Source of the DNA: Imperialibacter sp. EC-SDR9
GTDB taxonomy: Bacteria; Bacteroidota; Bacteroidia; Cytophagales; Cyclobacteriaceae
Length of the DNA stretch: 64,000 nucleotides
NCBI RefSeq assembly: GCF_902498805.1
Contig: NZ_LR701584.1
Span: 62,001-126,000, forward strand
Reading direction: 5' to 3'
The notes beneath the pieces were generated by a model. The model saw only the letters and a program-made list of their open reading frames with translations. It was not told where the DNA came from and did not search any database. Shown in pieces: positions 43,098-52,284 of this stretch (the stretch's first letter is position 1; each line of letters begins with the position of its first letter). The position numbers were made by a program, and so were the translations under genes.

Positions 43098-43865
43098 ATG
43101 AACTCTACTGCTACATTGTTCGCCCTCGCTATTGTATCCTTTGCTCTGGTCTCTTGTTCAGAAGAACCTAAAGGCCCCGTCGACAATCGACCCGTTATCA
43201 AGTTTCAAGGCACTGTTGTCGATAGTAACACCGGAGATCCTGTGAGTGGTTTGGAAATCAAGTATTACAGTGAGCTTGGCTGCAGCGCCATCCTCAAGGA
43301 TATCACCACTGAGTCGGGTAACGATGGCGGCTTTTCCATTTCTTACAGAAAAGACATCGACAGTCTCATTACTGTATCGCAGTTGGTGGATGTGGACACA
43401 TCCCACATCTACCACGGTATCAACCTGTATGAACCATATTTTCTCGTAACTAAAAGGACGCAGGGGCCTAGAGAAATTATTCTGAGCCGGGACGGCAACC
43501 TGAGGCCGAATCAGGAAACTGTATTGATACAAGTTGTAAAGGCTGGGGTGCTTGAGTTTGAATTTGAGTACCAGGAATTCAAGCACCCAAAAAGCATCAT
43601 GGAAATTAGCATTTACCTTAAATCGGCGCCCGACGAGCCTTACCAGCAACGGTACTATTACAGCGATGGAGAGTTCACCGACACCGACGGCCTTCCCGAC
43701 GTTATTGCAACGCTTCCTGCCGACCAACCACTTATTATCCGGTGGCAAGCAAAAGAGGGAGTTGATTTTGCGTTCCCCGAAAATTTTGAGGTCGTTAGCG
43801 AAGGCGAAGAGGAGCTTACGCTAGTTTTTGAAGAAACAAGAGCAATTGCCACCTTAAACTTCTAA
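43098..43865 (+). CDS. Exported lipoprotein with carboxypeptidase-regulatory-like domain
   Basis: A 255-residue lipoprotein. The start at 43098 gives signal peptide MNSTATLFALAIVSFALVSC with the lipidated Cys at position 20. IKFQGTVVDSNTGDPVSGLE near 34-53 is the opening of a CarboxypepD_reg-like beta-sandwich (VVDSxTGxPVxG). The remainder is beta-rich and unassigned. It follows ade by 64 bases on the same strand. Function unknown. Confidence 0.75.
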   Translation: MNSTATLFALAIVSFALVSCSEEPKGPVDNRPVIKFQGTVVDSNTGDPVSGLEIKYYSELGCSAILKDITTESGNDGGFSISYRKDIDSLITVSQLVDVDTSHIYHGINLYEPYFLVTKRTQGPREIILSRDGNLRPNQETVLIQVVKAGVLEFEFEYQEFKHPKSIMEISIYLKSAPDEPYQQRYYYSDGEFTDTDGLPDVIATLPADQPLIIRWQAKEGVDFAFPENFEVVSEGEEELTLVFEETRAIATLNF

Positions 43866-43935
43866 GAATGTTAACACTGGCATAAGGTCAATAACCATTG
43901 AAGCAACTACCTTTGCAGCCAAAAATATTCCCCGC

Positions 43936-44823
43936 TTGTCAAAACAAGAACCGTTGAAGAAAAAGCTGCTCTTCATTGTCAACCCAACTGCCGGCACACG
44001 CACGCACAAGTTTGAGGAAGCCCTGATCAAAAAGTGGCTTGACCATGGGCGATTCAGCTACGAAATGCACGTGACCACCCATGCTGGCAACGGCACCGAA
44101 ACAATTGTCAGCAGAATTAACGAGTTCGATGGTTTCATCGCAGTGGGCGGCGACGGCACAGTCAACGAGGTTTTTAAAGGCGTGCTCGACAGCAAAAAGT
44201 GGTTTGGAGTGATTCCTTCTGGCTCGGGTAACGGGCTGGCCCGCACGTTACACATCCCGATGAACATAGAAGGTGCTTTCCAAATCCTTAACAAAGGGAA
44301 AGTGAGAGCAATCGACTACGTAAAAATCAACGACGACAGCTTCGTTAACGTGGCGGGCATAGGCTTCGACGCCAAAGTCGCTCATAAATTCAAAAATTTG
44401 AAAGTGAGGGGACTCAAGTCATACGCAAAAGTCACGCTGCAAGAGTTCGGCAAGTCAAAAGACCGTCCGGTCAAAATCTCCTTCAAAGGCAAAACCATCA
44501 AAGAGAAAGCCATGATGGTAAGCTTTGCTAACAGCACGCAGTTTGGCAACAACGCCTTCATCGCCCCCAAAGCAGAACTCGACGATGGCAAAGTCAATAT
44601 AGTCGTGCTTAAGAAATTTCAATGGTTGGACGTACCGTTTCTGGTTTGGCAGCTTTTCAGTAAGTCGATCCATCAATCGAGACTTCAAAAAGAGTATGCA
44701 GTGAAGAAAGCGACTATAGAGTCAAAAAAAGGCATCTACCTCCACATCGACGGCGAAGCAAGGGCCAAAGTAAACAAGGTGAAACTGAAAGTCGTGCGCA
44801 AAGGGGTAAAAGTCATTGCATAA
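43936..44823 (+). CDS. Diacylglycerol kinase-family lipid kinase
   Basis: A 295-residue DAGK/YegS-type protein with TTG as start codon. LLFIVNPTAGTRTHKFEEAL near residues 11-30, VGGDGTVNEVFKGVLDS near 73-89 and IPSGSGNGLARTL near 95-107 are the nucleotide-binding motifs; FVNVAGIGFDAKVA near 136-149 and HIDGEARAK near the end are also conserved. It phosphorylates a membrane lipid at the cytoplasmic face; the lipid is unknown. Confidence 0.92.
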   Translation: MSKQEPLKKKLLFIVNPTAGTRTHKFEEALIKKWLDHGRFSYEMHVTTHAGNGTETIVSRINEFDGFIAVGGDGTVNEVFKGVLDSKKWFGVIPSGSGNGLARTLHIPMNIEGAFQILNKGKVRAIDYVKINDDSFVNVAGIGFDAKVAHKFKNLKVRGLKSYAKVTLQEFGKSKDRPVKISFKGKTIKEKAMMVSFANSTQFGNNAFIAPKAELDDGKVNIVVLKKFQWLDVPFLVWQLFSKSIHQSRLQKEYAVKKATIESKKGIYLHIDGEARAKVNKVKLKVVRKGVKVIA

Positions 44824-44870
44824 ATCATCCGATCCTTCTACCTTCCACTATAAATCTAAATCCTTTCGAT

Positions 44871-45155
44871 ATGTCGCAAGAAGAACAAGGCAAAGTGGAG
44901 TCCCTGCTTTCCGAACTCGGTAAGAAAATTGACCAGTTGATCGTTGAAGGCAAAAAGAAAAAGGATGGTTTGACTGACGAAATAGAAGAGAAAATAGCGG
45001 AGCTCAAAGGCCAGAAAGAAAAGCTGGAAGAAGAGTTTGAGTCTTTCAAAACTAAAAATGAGCCCAAATGGATCGAAGTAAGGGAACACCTTGAAAAGGC
45101 CATTGGTGAACTGCGAGCCGCTGCGGAAGCTGCTTTTAAGAAAATGAAGAGTTAG
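44871..45155 (+). CDS. Small coiled-coil protein
   Basis: A 94-residue, very Lys/Glu-rich protein predicted to be almost entirely helical, for example LLSELGKKIDQLIVEGKKKK and EEKIAELKGQKEKLEEEFES. I do not recognise a named family. It lies between the lipid kinase and the ABC-F gene, with 47 and 96 base gaps. The codon pattern and clear start make it a likely real gene; function unknown. Confidence 0.7.
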   Translation: MSQEEQGKVESLLSELGKKIDQLIVEGKKKKDGLTDEIEEKIAELKGQKEKLEEEFESFKTKNEPKWIEVREHLEKAIGELRAAAEAAFKKMKS

Positions 45156-45205
45156 CACGAAAGTTATTTGTTGGCTGTTATTAGTTAATCGTGGTTTGCA
45201 ACTGG

Positions 45206-45213
45206 TACTTTTG
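45206..45213 (+). promoter_or_regulatory. Possible -7 element upstream of the ABC-F gene
   Basis: TACTTTTG, 38 bases before the ABC-F start, matches TAnnTTTG. A clear TTG at the right upstream spacing is missing, so this is only a weak candidate. Confidence 0.3.
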
Positions 45214-45251
45214 CACCCTGATTCAAATTTCAATTAACTGCTGCAGGCTCA

Positions 45252-47120
45252 ATGAATATTATTTCTGTCGAAAATTTAGCTAAATCCTTTACCGATAAGC
45301 CCCTATTTACCAACCTAACCTTTGGCCTTAGTCAAGGCGAAAAAGCAGCCATCATCGGGGTGAATGGGTGTGGCAAATCGACGCTTCTTAAGACCATTGC
45401 CGGCTGGGAAGCGCCAGACGGCGGTAAAGTGTCCACCCGAAAAGACTTCAAGGTTTCTTACCTGCCACAGCAGCCGGAGTTTGATCCACAAACATCCATT
45501 TTAGATACCCTCTTCGAAGCCAACTCCCCAATGATTCGGGCCATTCGTGATTACGAAGAGGCCATGTACCAGGCGGAGCACCACGGGAAAGATTTTCCAG
45601 AAGGTGTGCTTGAGAAAATGGATGAACTGCAAGCCTGGGACTTTGAAGCTTTTGTGCGCCAGGTAATCGGGCAAATGGGATTACTGGATGTAGATATACT
45701 CATGGGCACCCTCTCGGGCGGGCAAAAAAAGCGGGTGGCACTGGCCAAAATACTGATCGAACAGCCTGATGTGTTGCTGCTCGACGAACCTACCAACCAT
45801 CTCGACCTGTCAACCGTGGAATGGTTAGAAAAGCACCTCGCCACGCAAAACACTACCCTCCTGCTCATTACCCACGACCGGTACTTTCTGGACAATGTCT
45901 GTAACCTCATCTTTGAGTTGGATGGCGGACAAATGAACCGCTACCAGGGCAACTACGCCTATTTCCTTGAGAAAAAAGCTGAACGGCAGGCACTCGAATC
46001 AACGGTTGTCGACAAGGCCCGCAACCTGATGAAAAAGGAGCTGGACTGGATCAGAAAACAGCCCAGAGCCAGGGGCACGAAAGCCAAGTACAGAGTGGAG
46101 GCGTTTGAAGGAATCAAAGAAACAGCATCGAAAAAACTTGGCCAGGATAAAGTGGAGCTTCATGCCGAAGGCCGCCGACTGGGTGGTAAAATCATGGAGC
46201 TGAAGGATGTATCCCACGCCTACGACGATGTCACTATTCTCAATAAGTTCAATTACACCTTCAAGAAGAACGACAGGATCGGTATTGTCGGCAAAAACGG
46301 TGCTGGTAAAACAACTTTTCTTAACATCCTCACCGGCAAGCAGTTGCCAAATACTGGCACTACCGACAAAGGTGTCAATACCATGTTTGGGTACTATACC
46401 CAGGAAGATTTTACGTTCGACGATAGCCAGAAAGTAATTGAGGCTGTAAAAGAAGTGGCTGAGGTGCATCCGGGGCCTGACGGCACAATCATTACTGCGT
46501 CGCAACTGCTTACGAGGTTTCTTTTCCCGCCTGAAAAGCAATATCAAATCATTGGAAAACTAAGTGGTGGTGAAAAGCGAAGATTGCAGCTCCTGCTCAT
46601 CCTTGCCAAAAATCCGAACTTCTTAATCCTCGATGAGCCTACCAATGACCTCGACATCACAACGCTGAATGTGTTGGAAGACTTTCTCGAAGGCTTTCCC
46701 GGCTGCCTCATGGTGGTGTCTCACGACCGGTACTTCCTCGACCGCACCACCGACCACTTGTTTGTGTTCGAAGGCGGCGGAGTCATCCACGACTTCCCGG
46801 GCAACTACACCGACTTCCGTGAGCAACAAGCAGAGAAAGCGGCCAAGCTGGAAAAGCCTGCTCCTAAAGAAAAACCGAAAGAGGTAGCCAAGCCAACCGA
46901 AAAAAAAGCGCTCTCATATAAAGAGAAAAGAGAACTGGAAGGCATTGAAGCCGAGCTGAAGGAGTTAGAAGAAAAGAAGAAAGGGTTCATCCTTCAACTA
47001 AACAGTGGAAATGGGTCACACGAGGAGCTTACCGAATGGGCGTCAAAAATAGAAGAAATTGATACCTTGCTGGAAGAAAAGGAGCTCAGGTGGCTTGAGC
47101 TCTCTGAGCTAAACGCATAA
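45252..47120 (+). CDS. ABC-F family ATPase (Uup-like)
   Basis: A 622-residue soluble protein with two ABC cassettes. Walker A motifs are GVNGCGKSTLLK near residue 36 and GKNGAGKTTFLN near 347; signatures LSGGQKKR near 157 and LSGGEKRR near 438; Walker B LLLDEPTNHLD and LILDEPTNDLD. The linker between cassettes and a C-terminal coiled coil (residues about 550-622) fit Uup rather than EttA. ABC-F proteins act at the ribosome. The DUF2157 gene follows after 3 bases. Confidence 0.93.
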   Translation: MNIISVENLAKSFTDKPLFTNLTFGLSQGEKAAIIGVNGCGKSTLLKTIAGWEAPDGGKVSTRKDFKVSYLPQQPEFDPQTSILDTLFEANSPMIRAIRDYEEAMYQAEHHGKDFPEGVLEKMDELQAWDFEAFVRQVIGQMGLLDVDILMGTLSGGQKKRVALAKILIEQPDVLLLDEPTNHLDLSTVEWLEKHLATQNTTLLLITHDRYFLDNVCNLIFELDGGQMNRYQGNYAYFLEKKAERQALESTVVDKARNLMKKELDWIRKQPRARGTKAKYRVEAFEGIKETASKKLGQDKVELHAEGRRLGGKIMELKDVSHAYDDVTILNKFNYTFKKNDRIGIVGKNGAGKTTFLNILTGKQLPNTGTTDKGVNTMFGYYTQEDFTFDDSQKVIEAVKEVAEVHPGPDGTIITASQLLTRFLFPPEKQYQIIGKLSGGEKRRLQLLLILAKNPNFLILDEPTNDLDITTLNVLEDFLEGFPGCLMVVSHDRYFLDRTTDHLFVFEGGGVIHDFPGNYTDFREQQAEKAAKLEKPAPKEKPKEVAKPTEKKALSYKEKRELEGIEAELKELEEKKKGFILQLNSGNGSHEELTEWASKIEEIDTLLEEKELRWLELSELNA

Positions 47121-47123
47121 TAC

Positions 47124-48161
47124 ATGCTGCAAACAGGCAAGAAAGAGGCTGAAATAATCAAAAAAGCTATTGCTCATTGGAAGGATTCCGGCCTTATCGA
47201 TGAAAAAACTTCTGACAAGCTCGCTAACGATGTGCAGCCCGTTGGCTTCGACTGGCAAAAACTGGCCTTCTACGCCTTCCTGTTTGCTATTGGCTCCATC
47301 ATTGTCAGTGTTTTTCTTTTGCTGGCGGACGAATGGATTCTCCAATTCATAGAAGACCTGATAGATGCGCCTCACTGGGTAAAAAGCCTGCTTTTTGCTG
47401 CCTTAGCCTTTGGTTTGTATGCATTTGGCTACAGACGTAAAACCAGTAAACCAGATCAGATTTACAGTAACGAAACACTCTTCATTCTGGGCGTGATAAG
47501 TACTGCTGTCTCCGCTACCTTTCTTGGCCTGCAGTTTGACACCGGATCCGGGCATTTCTCCCTGCTTATTCTTTTGCTCACGGCCATCTATGCCGTGGTG
47601 GCCTACAGTCTTTGGTCGCAGGTCATCTGGCTTTTCTTTCTAGTGGCCTTTGGTGCATGGTTTGGGACAGAAACAGGTTACGTCACTAACTGGGAAGGTT
47701 TGTTCTGGGGCATGAACTACCCGCTGCGGTATACGGTATTCAGTTTCCTAATAGTAGGTGGCTCTTTTCTGATCGGGCGCACAAAATTATCCCCATTTCA
47801 GCCTATCACGTACGGATTTGGCCTATTTCAGCTATTTACCTCTCTTTGGTTTCTGTCCATTTTTGGCAACCACACCGATTTTAATATCTGGAGCCAGGTT
47901 AGCCAGGTGGAGTTGTGGGCTTGGGCAGTACTCATGGCAGCGGTTAGTGTAGGGGCTATCATTTATGGATTAAAGAATGACGATTTTCTTAGCAGGGACT
48001 TTGGTATTGTTTTTTTACTCATCAACCTGCTATCACGCTATGTAGAGTACGGATGGGACACGCTGCACAAAGCCGTTTTTTTCATGATTCTTGCTGTGGC
48101 TTTCTGGCTGCTTGGGAAAAAAGCAGAGACCATCTGGAACCTCGGCAGAAAAAAGAAATAG
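47124..48161 (+). CDS. DUF2157-type membrane protein
   Basis: A 345-residue inner-membrane protein with a short helical N-terminus (IIKKAIAHWKDSGLIDEKTSDKL) followed by about nine hydrophobic segments, the arrangement of DUF2157 proteins. It is co-transcribed with the ABC-F gene (3-base gap). Function is unknown. KKAETIWNLGRKKK at the C-terminus is cytoplasmic by the positive-inside rule. Confidence 0.8.
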   Translation: MLQTGKKEAEIIKKAIAHWKDSGLIDEKTSDKLANDVQPVGFDWQKLAFYAFLFAIGSIIVSVFLLLADEWILQFIEDLIDAPHWVKSLLFAALAFGLYAFGYRRKTSKPDQIYSNETLFILGVISTAVSATFLGLQFDTGSGHFSLLILLLTAIYAVVAYSLWSQVIWLFFLVAFGAWFGTETGYVTNWEGLFWGMNYPLRYTVFSFLIVGGSFLIGRTKLSPFQPITYGFGLFQLFTSLWFLSIFGNHTDFNIWSQVSQVELWAWAVLMAAVSVGAIIYGLKNDDFLSRDFGIVFLLINLLSRYVEYGWDTLHKAVFFMILAVAFWLLGKKAETIWNLGRKKK

Positions 48162-48194
48162 CCGCCCGGTAAGTTTGACCCCACCAGACGGCTA
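48159..48194 (+). terminator. Inverted repeat between convergent genes
   Basis: TAGCCGCCCGGT and ACCAGACGGCTA form a 12-base stem with two mismatches around a 12-base loop, starting in the stop codon of the DUF2157 gene. It lies between convergent genes and could end transcription from either side, but no strong T-run follows. Confidence 0.5.
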
Positions 48195-48216
48195 CAATAT
48201 TCCCAGGCCCTGTTTC

Positions 48217-48834
48217 TTACTTCAAAAGGAGTCCAATGGTAAATCCTGCTGACACCGCAATTGGAAAGTCTCTTCCACCGGCAGCGTGACTGTAGCTGTA
48301 TCTTCCCTCGCCACCGCTGTTGAACCCATAGCCCAGGCCGACATGGTAGTCGAGGCTCATAATGTCTGCCAGCACGTATTGACGGCCGTAGTTCAGCAGA
48401 ATAGCCACAGCAGAATAATCTTCCCTGTTCCTCGACTCATTACCAGTAAATTCGTCGTACACAATATTGTCCTGTGTAAAAAAGCTCATAGCCACCTCAG
48501 GCCTGATGTATTTTCCACTTAGCAAGTGCGATCCTTTCATACCGTCAGCTACAAAATCTGGGTTTAGCTTAAACTTAGGCCCCACTCTGAAAAGCACGCC
48601 ACTTGGGTCAATTTCGTTTGGATCCAGGCCTAGGCCGATAATCCCTACTTTGGCTTCCCATGACACCCAGTCTTTGATATATCTTTCATATCCAAAGGTG
48701 GTGTTGCCTGTCAATGGAGAGAAAAACTCCATTTTGATGATACTCTTTTTCTGCGATTCGAAATCCGTAACAATTTGCTGCGCATTGGCCGCTCCTGACA
48801 CCAGGAGAAGGGCCGAGACTAAAAAATTCTTCAT
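48217..48834 (-). CDS. Outer-membrane beta-barrel-like protein
   Basis: A 205-residue protein with signal peptide MKNFLVSALLLVSGAANAQ; a Met two codons upstream is an alternative start. The mature part has alternating beta-strand character (TTFGYERYIKDWVSWEAKVG, SAVAILLNYGRQYVLADI, YHVGLGYGFN) and ends in a hydrophobic strand (FPIAVSAGFTIGLLLK). It resembles small porin-like outer-membrane proteins of Bacteroidota, for which no transport substrate is known. Confidence 0.75.
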   Translation of the reverse strand: MKNFLVSALLLVSGAANAQQIVTDFESQKKSIIKMEFFSPLTGNTTFGYERYIKDWVSWEAKVGIIGLGLDPNEIDPSGVLFRVGPKFKLNPDFVADGMKGSHLLSGKYIRPEVAMSFFTQDNIVYDEFTGNESRNREDYSAVAILLNYGRQYVLADIMSLDYHVGLGYGFNSGGEGRYSYSHAAGGRDFPIAVSAGFTIGLLLK

Positions 48835-48908
48835 GGTCATTCTATTTGTTGATTAAATAATCCGTTTTCTAAAAAGTAATCTACCGAATACAAAGTGCGT
48901 GCCAAAAC

Positions 48909-48937
48909 AAAAAAACCGGGTCAGTTTCCCGATCCGG
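48909..48937 (-). terminator. Intrinsic terminator after yceI
   Basis: On the minus strand CCGGATC and GACCCGG form a 7-base stem (one mismatch) around GGGAAACT, followed by seven T residues. It lies 27 bases after the stop of the YceI-family gene. Confidence 0.75.
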
Positions 48938-48963
48938 CTCTTCCACTTTAATACTGGGTTAAA

Positions 48964-49545
48964 TTACTTGGCCGCTACAAGGGTTACGTCAAGTACAAAT
49001 TCGTCGTAAATCACTTTGTCTCCTATCTCTGCAAAAAAGCTTTTGGAGCCATACTTTACATTAAATTTAGACCTGTCCACAGTAATCTTAGAGGTGGCAG
49101 TTACTTTGCTTCCATTGACAGCTAACTCTGCAGGAAAAGTGATTTTCTCAGTTGTTCCTTTGATAGTAATGTCGCCGGTCACATCGTATTTGTTGTTACC
49201 TGTCGATTTCACGCTGGTAATTTTGAAAGATGCGGTGGGGTAAGTGGCTACTCCAAAAAAGTCGTCAGACTTAAGGTGCCCTTCCAATTTGCCTTTGTAT
49301 TCACCTTCGAGATCTGTGTCTACAATTGAGTTCATGTCGATAGTGAACGAACCGCCTGCAAATTTGTCGCCGTCGAACTGAAGGTCACCCTGAGAAAGGT
49401 TGATGGTGCCTGTATGACTTCCTGCCAGCTTCTCGCCGGTCCAGATTACCTTGCTTTCTACTGTGTTTACTTTGTAAACAGCCTTTGTGTCAGCTGCTGG
49501 GTTGGTTAAAAGAAGAACCAATGAAGTGAAAATCGTGCTTAACAT
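48964..49545 (-). CDS. YceI-family periplasmic protein
   Basis: A 193-residue YceI protein with a signal peptide (LSTIFTSLVLLLTNPAADT). SKVIWTGEKLAGSHTGTINL near residues 31-50, DMNSIVDTDLEGEYKGKLEGHLKSDDFF near 70-97 and YPTASFKITSVKS are standard YceI stretches of the lipocalin-like barrel that binds isoprenoid or other amphiphilic ligands. It is followed by a good terminator, so it is probably monocistronic. Upstream (49569-49576) TACATTTG matches TAnnTTTG next to an AT-rich partial palindrome. Confidence 0.93.
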   Translation of the reverse strand: MLSTIFTSLVLLLTNPAADTKAVYKVNTVESKVIWTGEKLAGSHTGTINLSQGDLQFDGDKFAGGSFTIDMNSIVDTDLEGEYKGKLEGHLKSDDFFGVATYPTASFKITSVKSTGNNKYDVTGDITIKGTTEKITFPAELAVNGSKVTATSKITVDRSKFNVKYGSKSFFAEIGDKVIYDEFVLDVTLVAAK

Positions 49546-49665
49546 AAGTTTTTAGTTATTTGATGATACAAATGTATGTACATATATGTATATACACGAA
49601 CATAGCTAAAAATGTTTCATCGTTATTGAAAATATTTTCAAAAGTGGGGGTTGGCTGGCTTGGGC

Positions 49666-50523
49666 CTATATTCTGGACAGCACTTTTTTGATCAGGCCGT
49701 CTACAACCTTCAGGGGGTTCTTTGAAAAGGTACCTTTTGCTCTGTTCACAACAATCGCATTAAGGCTGATCATGTTATGTCCCATCATACGAGACAAACC
49801 ATAGTAGCCTGCGGTTTCCATTTCAAAATTGGTGATCCAAAAATCGCCCTCGTGAAAGTACATCAGCTGATCCACCAAATTAGGATGCTTGATGGGCAGG
49901 CGAAGTGCTCTCCCTTGCGGCGCATAAAACCCGGGTGCGGTAACCGTATTTCCCTTGACCATGTCAAAGGCGTATTTTTCGATCAATTTTTCGGATCCGC
50001 TGATGATATACGGCATGAACTCCAAAGAGATGGCCTCTTTCAGCTTGGCCGCTATCTTTGTTTCCCTGGCCGACTGATGGTAAGGATAAAAAAAGCCAAG
50101 TGTGTCAAAGCCGATGGCGTTCTCTGAGACAACATAACTTCCCAATTTGATATCCTCCTGCATGGCGCCAGAAGTGCCTATACGAATAATATTAAGACTC
50201 TTGAGTTTCTTCTTTGGCTCCCGTTTGGCCAGGTCAATATTGACCAGCGCATCGAGTTCGGTCAATAGTATCTCAACGTTGTCGGTGCCAATGCCAGAGC
50301 TGATAACTGTCACTCTCTTTTTGTTGAGATAGCCAGTGTGAGTAATGAACTCCCGCTTGTTCATCTCAAACTCTATTGAGTCGAAATATTGACTTACCTG
50401 ATGCACCCGGCCTGGGTCTCCTACTGCTATGATGGTATCAGCAATGTGCTCAGGCCTGAGGCTGAGATGGTAGACACTACCATCGGAATTGAGGATAAGC
50501 TCTGACTCAGGAATTTTTGCCAT
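49666..50523 (-). CDS. Nucleoside phosphorylase (uridine phosphorylase-like)
   Basis: A 285-residue protein of the PNP/UDP family: IIAVGDPGRVHQVSQYFDSIE near residues 30-50 holds the phosphate-binding GDPxR, SSGIGTDNVEILLTEL near 76-91, IGTSGAMQEDIKLGSYVVSE near 116-135 and FEMETAGYYGLSRMMGH near 244-260 give the nucleoside site. It splits nucleosides with phosphate in salvage. Its ATG overlaps the last base of trhO, so it ends the pyrF-to-phosphorylase operon. Confidence 0.88.
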   Translation of the reverse strand: MAKIPESELILNSDGSVYHLSLRPEHIADTIIAVGDPGRVHQVSQYFDSIEFEMNKREFITHTGYLNKKRVTVISSGIGTDNVEILLTELDALVNIDLAKREPKKKLKSLNIIRIGTSGAMQEDIKLGSYVVSENAIGFDTLGFFYPYHQSARETKIAAKLKEAISLEFMPYIISGSEKLIEKYAFDMVKGNTVTAPGFYAPQGRALRLPIKHPNLVDQLMYFHEGDFWITNFEMETAGYYGLSRMMGHNMISLNAIVVNRAKGTFSKNPLKVVDGLIKKVLSRI

Positions 50524-51509
50524 CAGCGCTCGTCGGTTGCACCTTGCGGTTCTTCTTTCTTCCTGTACAGTCCTCTGTAAGGATTATAACCATTCATCTC
50601 CTTCTGGTAGTAGCCGGTGCCATCATACGGTCTTTTATCGGAATGAGATTTGCATTCTTCGGAACAAGCACCTTCCATTTCCCATCCACATTTCTCACAG
50701 ATTGGGACATGGCGATTGCATTCAGCATTGGCGCAGTTCACCATGCGGTCGCTATGTGTGCCACATACGTAGCAGGTTGACACTACCTTCGGATTAACCT
50801 TATTCACCTCTACCGCCACCCGGTTATCAAACACATAGCACTTTCCTTCGAAGTCCTCACCCTGCGTAGCCTCTTCCATGCCGTATTTGATAATGCCCCC
50901 ATGAAGCTGGTAGACGTTTTCAAAGCCCTGCTCCAGCAAAAAGGCGCTGGCCTTTTCACACTTAATACCACCGGTGCAATAGGTGACAATTTTTTTATCT
51001 TTCAAAGCCTTCAACTCTTCCACTTTTTCAGGGAAGTCACGGAAGTTTTCGATATCAAGCGTGATGGCATCTTTGAACTTACCCAGGGAGTGCTCATAGT
51101 TGGACCTGACATCCAAAATGACGACATCATCTGTCTTATTCTTCAGAATTTCCTTGAACTCAGCAGGCTCCACATAAGTGCCTGTGCGCTGATTAGGATC
51201 GATATGACTCAGGCTTGAGTGAACAATCTCCGGCTTCACACGCACATGCAGCTTTGCAAAGGCATTGGCATCGTTGTGATCCACCTTGAAGTCGGTATGG
51301 GCGAACCTGGGGTCGGCCTTTAGGTCGTCTATGTAGCGCTGGCAATCTTCTCTGCCCCCACTAATGGTTCCGTTGATGCCTTCGTGGGCGATGATGATTC
51401 TTCCCTTCAGGTTGTTTTCGATACAGTAAAGGTGATGCTGCTCTCTGAACGCCTCCGGATGCTCGATCCTGGCATAGCAGTAATAAAGAAGTATGCTGTA
51501 ATTTTTCAT
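50523..51509 (-). CDS. trhO: tRNA uridine 5-hydroxylase TrhO (rhodanese family)
   Basis: A 328-residue TrhO/YceA-type protein. The N-terminal acylphosphatase-like domain includes GRIIIAHEGINGTISGGRE, the rhodanese domain has DVRSNYEHSLGKFKDAI and the active Cys in VTYCTGGIKCEKASAFLLEQ, and the C-terminus has zinc-binding CYVCGTHSDR...CANAEC...CEKCGWEMEGAC. TrhO makes 5-hydroxyuridine at tRNA position 34. I use the ATG at 51509 (MKNYSILLYYCY); the frame extends 36 codons further without family similarity and over the end of the upstream gene. Confidence 0.92.
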   Translation of the reverse strand: MKNYSILLYYCYARIEHPEAFREQHHLYCIENNLKGRIIIAHEGINGTISGGREDCQRYIDDLKADPRFAHTDFKVDHNDANAFAKLHVRVKPEIVHSSLSHIDPNQRTGTYVEPAEFKEILKNKTDDVVILDVRSNYEHSLGKFKDAITLDIENFRDFPEKVEELKALKDKKIVTYCTGGIKCEKASAFLLEQGFENVYQLHGGIIKYGMEEATQGEDFEGKCYVFDNRVAVEVNKVNPKVVSTCYVCGTHSDRMVNCANAECNRHVPICEKCGWEMEGACSEECKSHSDKRPYDGTGYYQKEMNGYNPYRGLYRKKEEPQGATDER

Positions 51510-51588
51510 TTTTATAACTCTGCCTTGCTTCAACAAGGTGTTATTTGTTTTTGCTATCGGCTGTTGACCTTTAGCTATTAGTTTTAAC

Positions 51589-52224
51589 TTACTTAACGGC
51601 TTGCGCCGGGTTTCCAAATACTGTTTCTCCGTCTTTCACGCTGGCAATAACAACTGAACCTGCCCCAATCCTGGCTTTTTTACCAATTTTCACGCCTGCC
51701 ACAATTGTTACTCCGCTTCCGACAAATGCTTCATCTGCTATCTCCACATTGGAATTGATAATGCTACCAATGCCTATCTGTACATAGTCGCCCAGTTTGG
51801 ACATGGACCCAACCACAGCATTTGAGTGAATCACACAATGCTGCCCAATGGTTGCTCCGCCTTCCACAATAGCGCCTGAGTTGATCATATTGCCATGCCC
51901 AAGGGATACCGACACGCCCAGCACGGCTCTTTTATGCACGGCATTCACTGGCTGCACTTGCCTCCTTTCGTTGAGCATTTTCACCATCGACTTCCTGTAG
52001 GCATTGTCATCGCTGGCCACAAAGGCGTCACATTTCTTCCCAATCAACTTCAGAAAACCATCATCATCTGGCCTGCCCAGAATAGAGATACTATTGAGCT
52101 CTGTGCCATGCCTGGAAGCATCCTCCTCCAAAAACCCATATATCGTCACGCCATTGCTTTCGAAAATCTCCATCGCATGGTGCCCCATGGGGCCTGTTCC
52201 GAATATGATTACCGGGTTGATCAT
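51589..52224 (-). CDS. PglD/NeuD-like sugar acetyltransferase
   Basis: A 211-residue protein with an N-terminal Rossmann-like domain (VIIFGTGPMGHHAMEIFES) and a C-terminal left-handed beta-helix (VSLGHGNMINSGAIVEGGATIG, VGSGVTIVAGVKIGKKARIG, ending FGNPAQAVK). This is the two-domain plan of PglD/NeuD enzymes, which acetylate amino sugars or sialic acid. It is outside the main polysaccharide locus and pairs with an unknown membrane protein, so its substrate may be a separate cell-surface glycan. Confidence 0.85.
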   Translation of the reverse strand: MINPVIIFGTGPMGHHAMEIFESNGVTIYGFLEEDASRHGTELNSISILGRPDDDGFLKLIGKKCDAFVASDDNAYRKSMVKMLNERRQVQPVNAVHKRAVLGVSVSLGHGNMINSGAIVEGGATIGQHCVIHSNAVVGSMSKLGDYVQIGIGSIINSNVEIADEAFVGSGVTIVAGVKIGKKARIGAGSVVIASVKDGETVFGNPAQAVK

Positions 52225-52284
52225 TTTTATCTATTAGTTGCTTTGAGTTTTGAGAGTGCAAAGGTAGGGCTATTGGCCTTATCA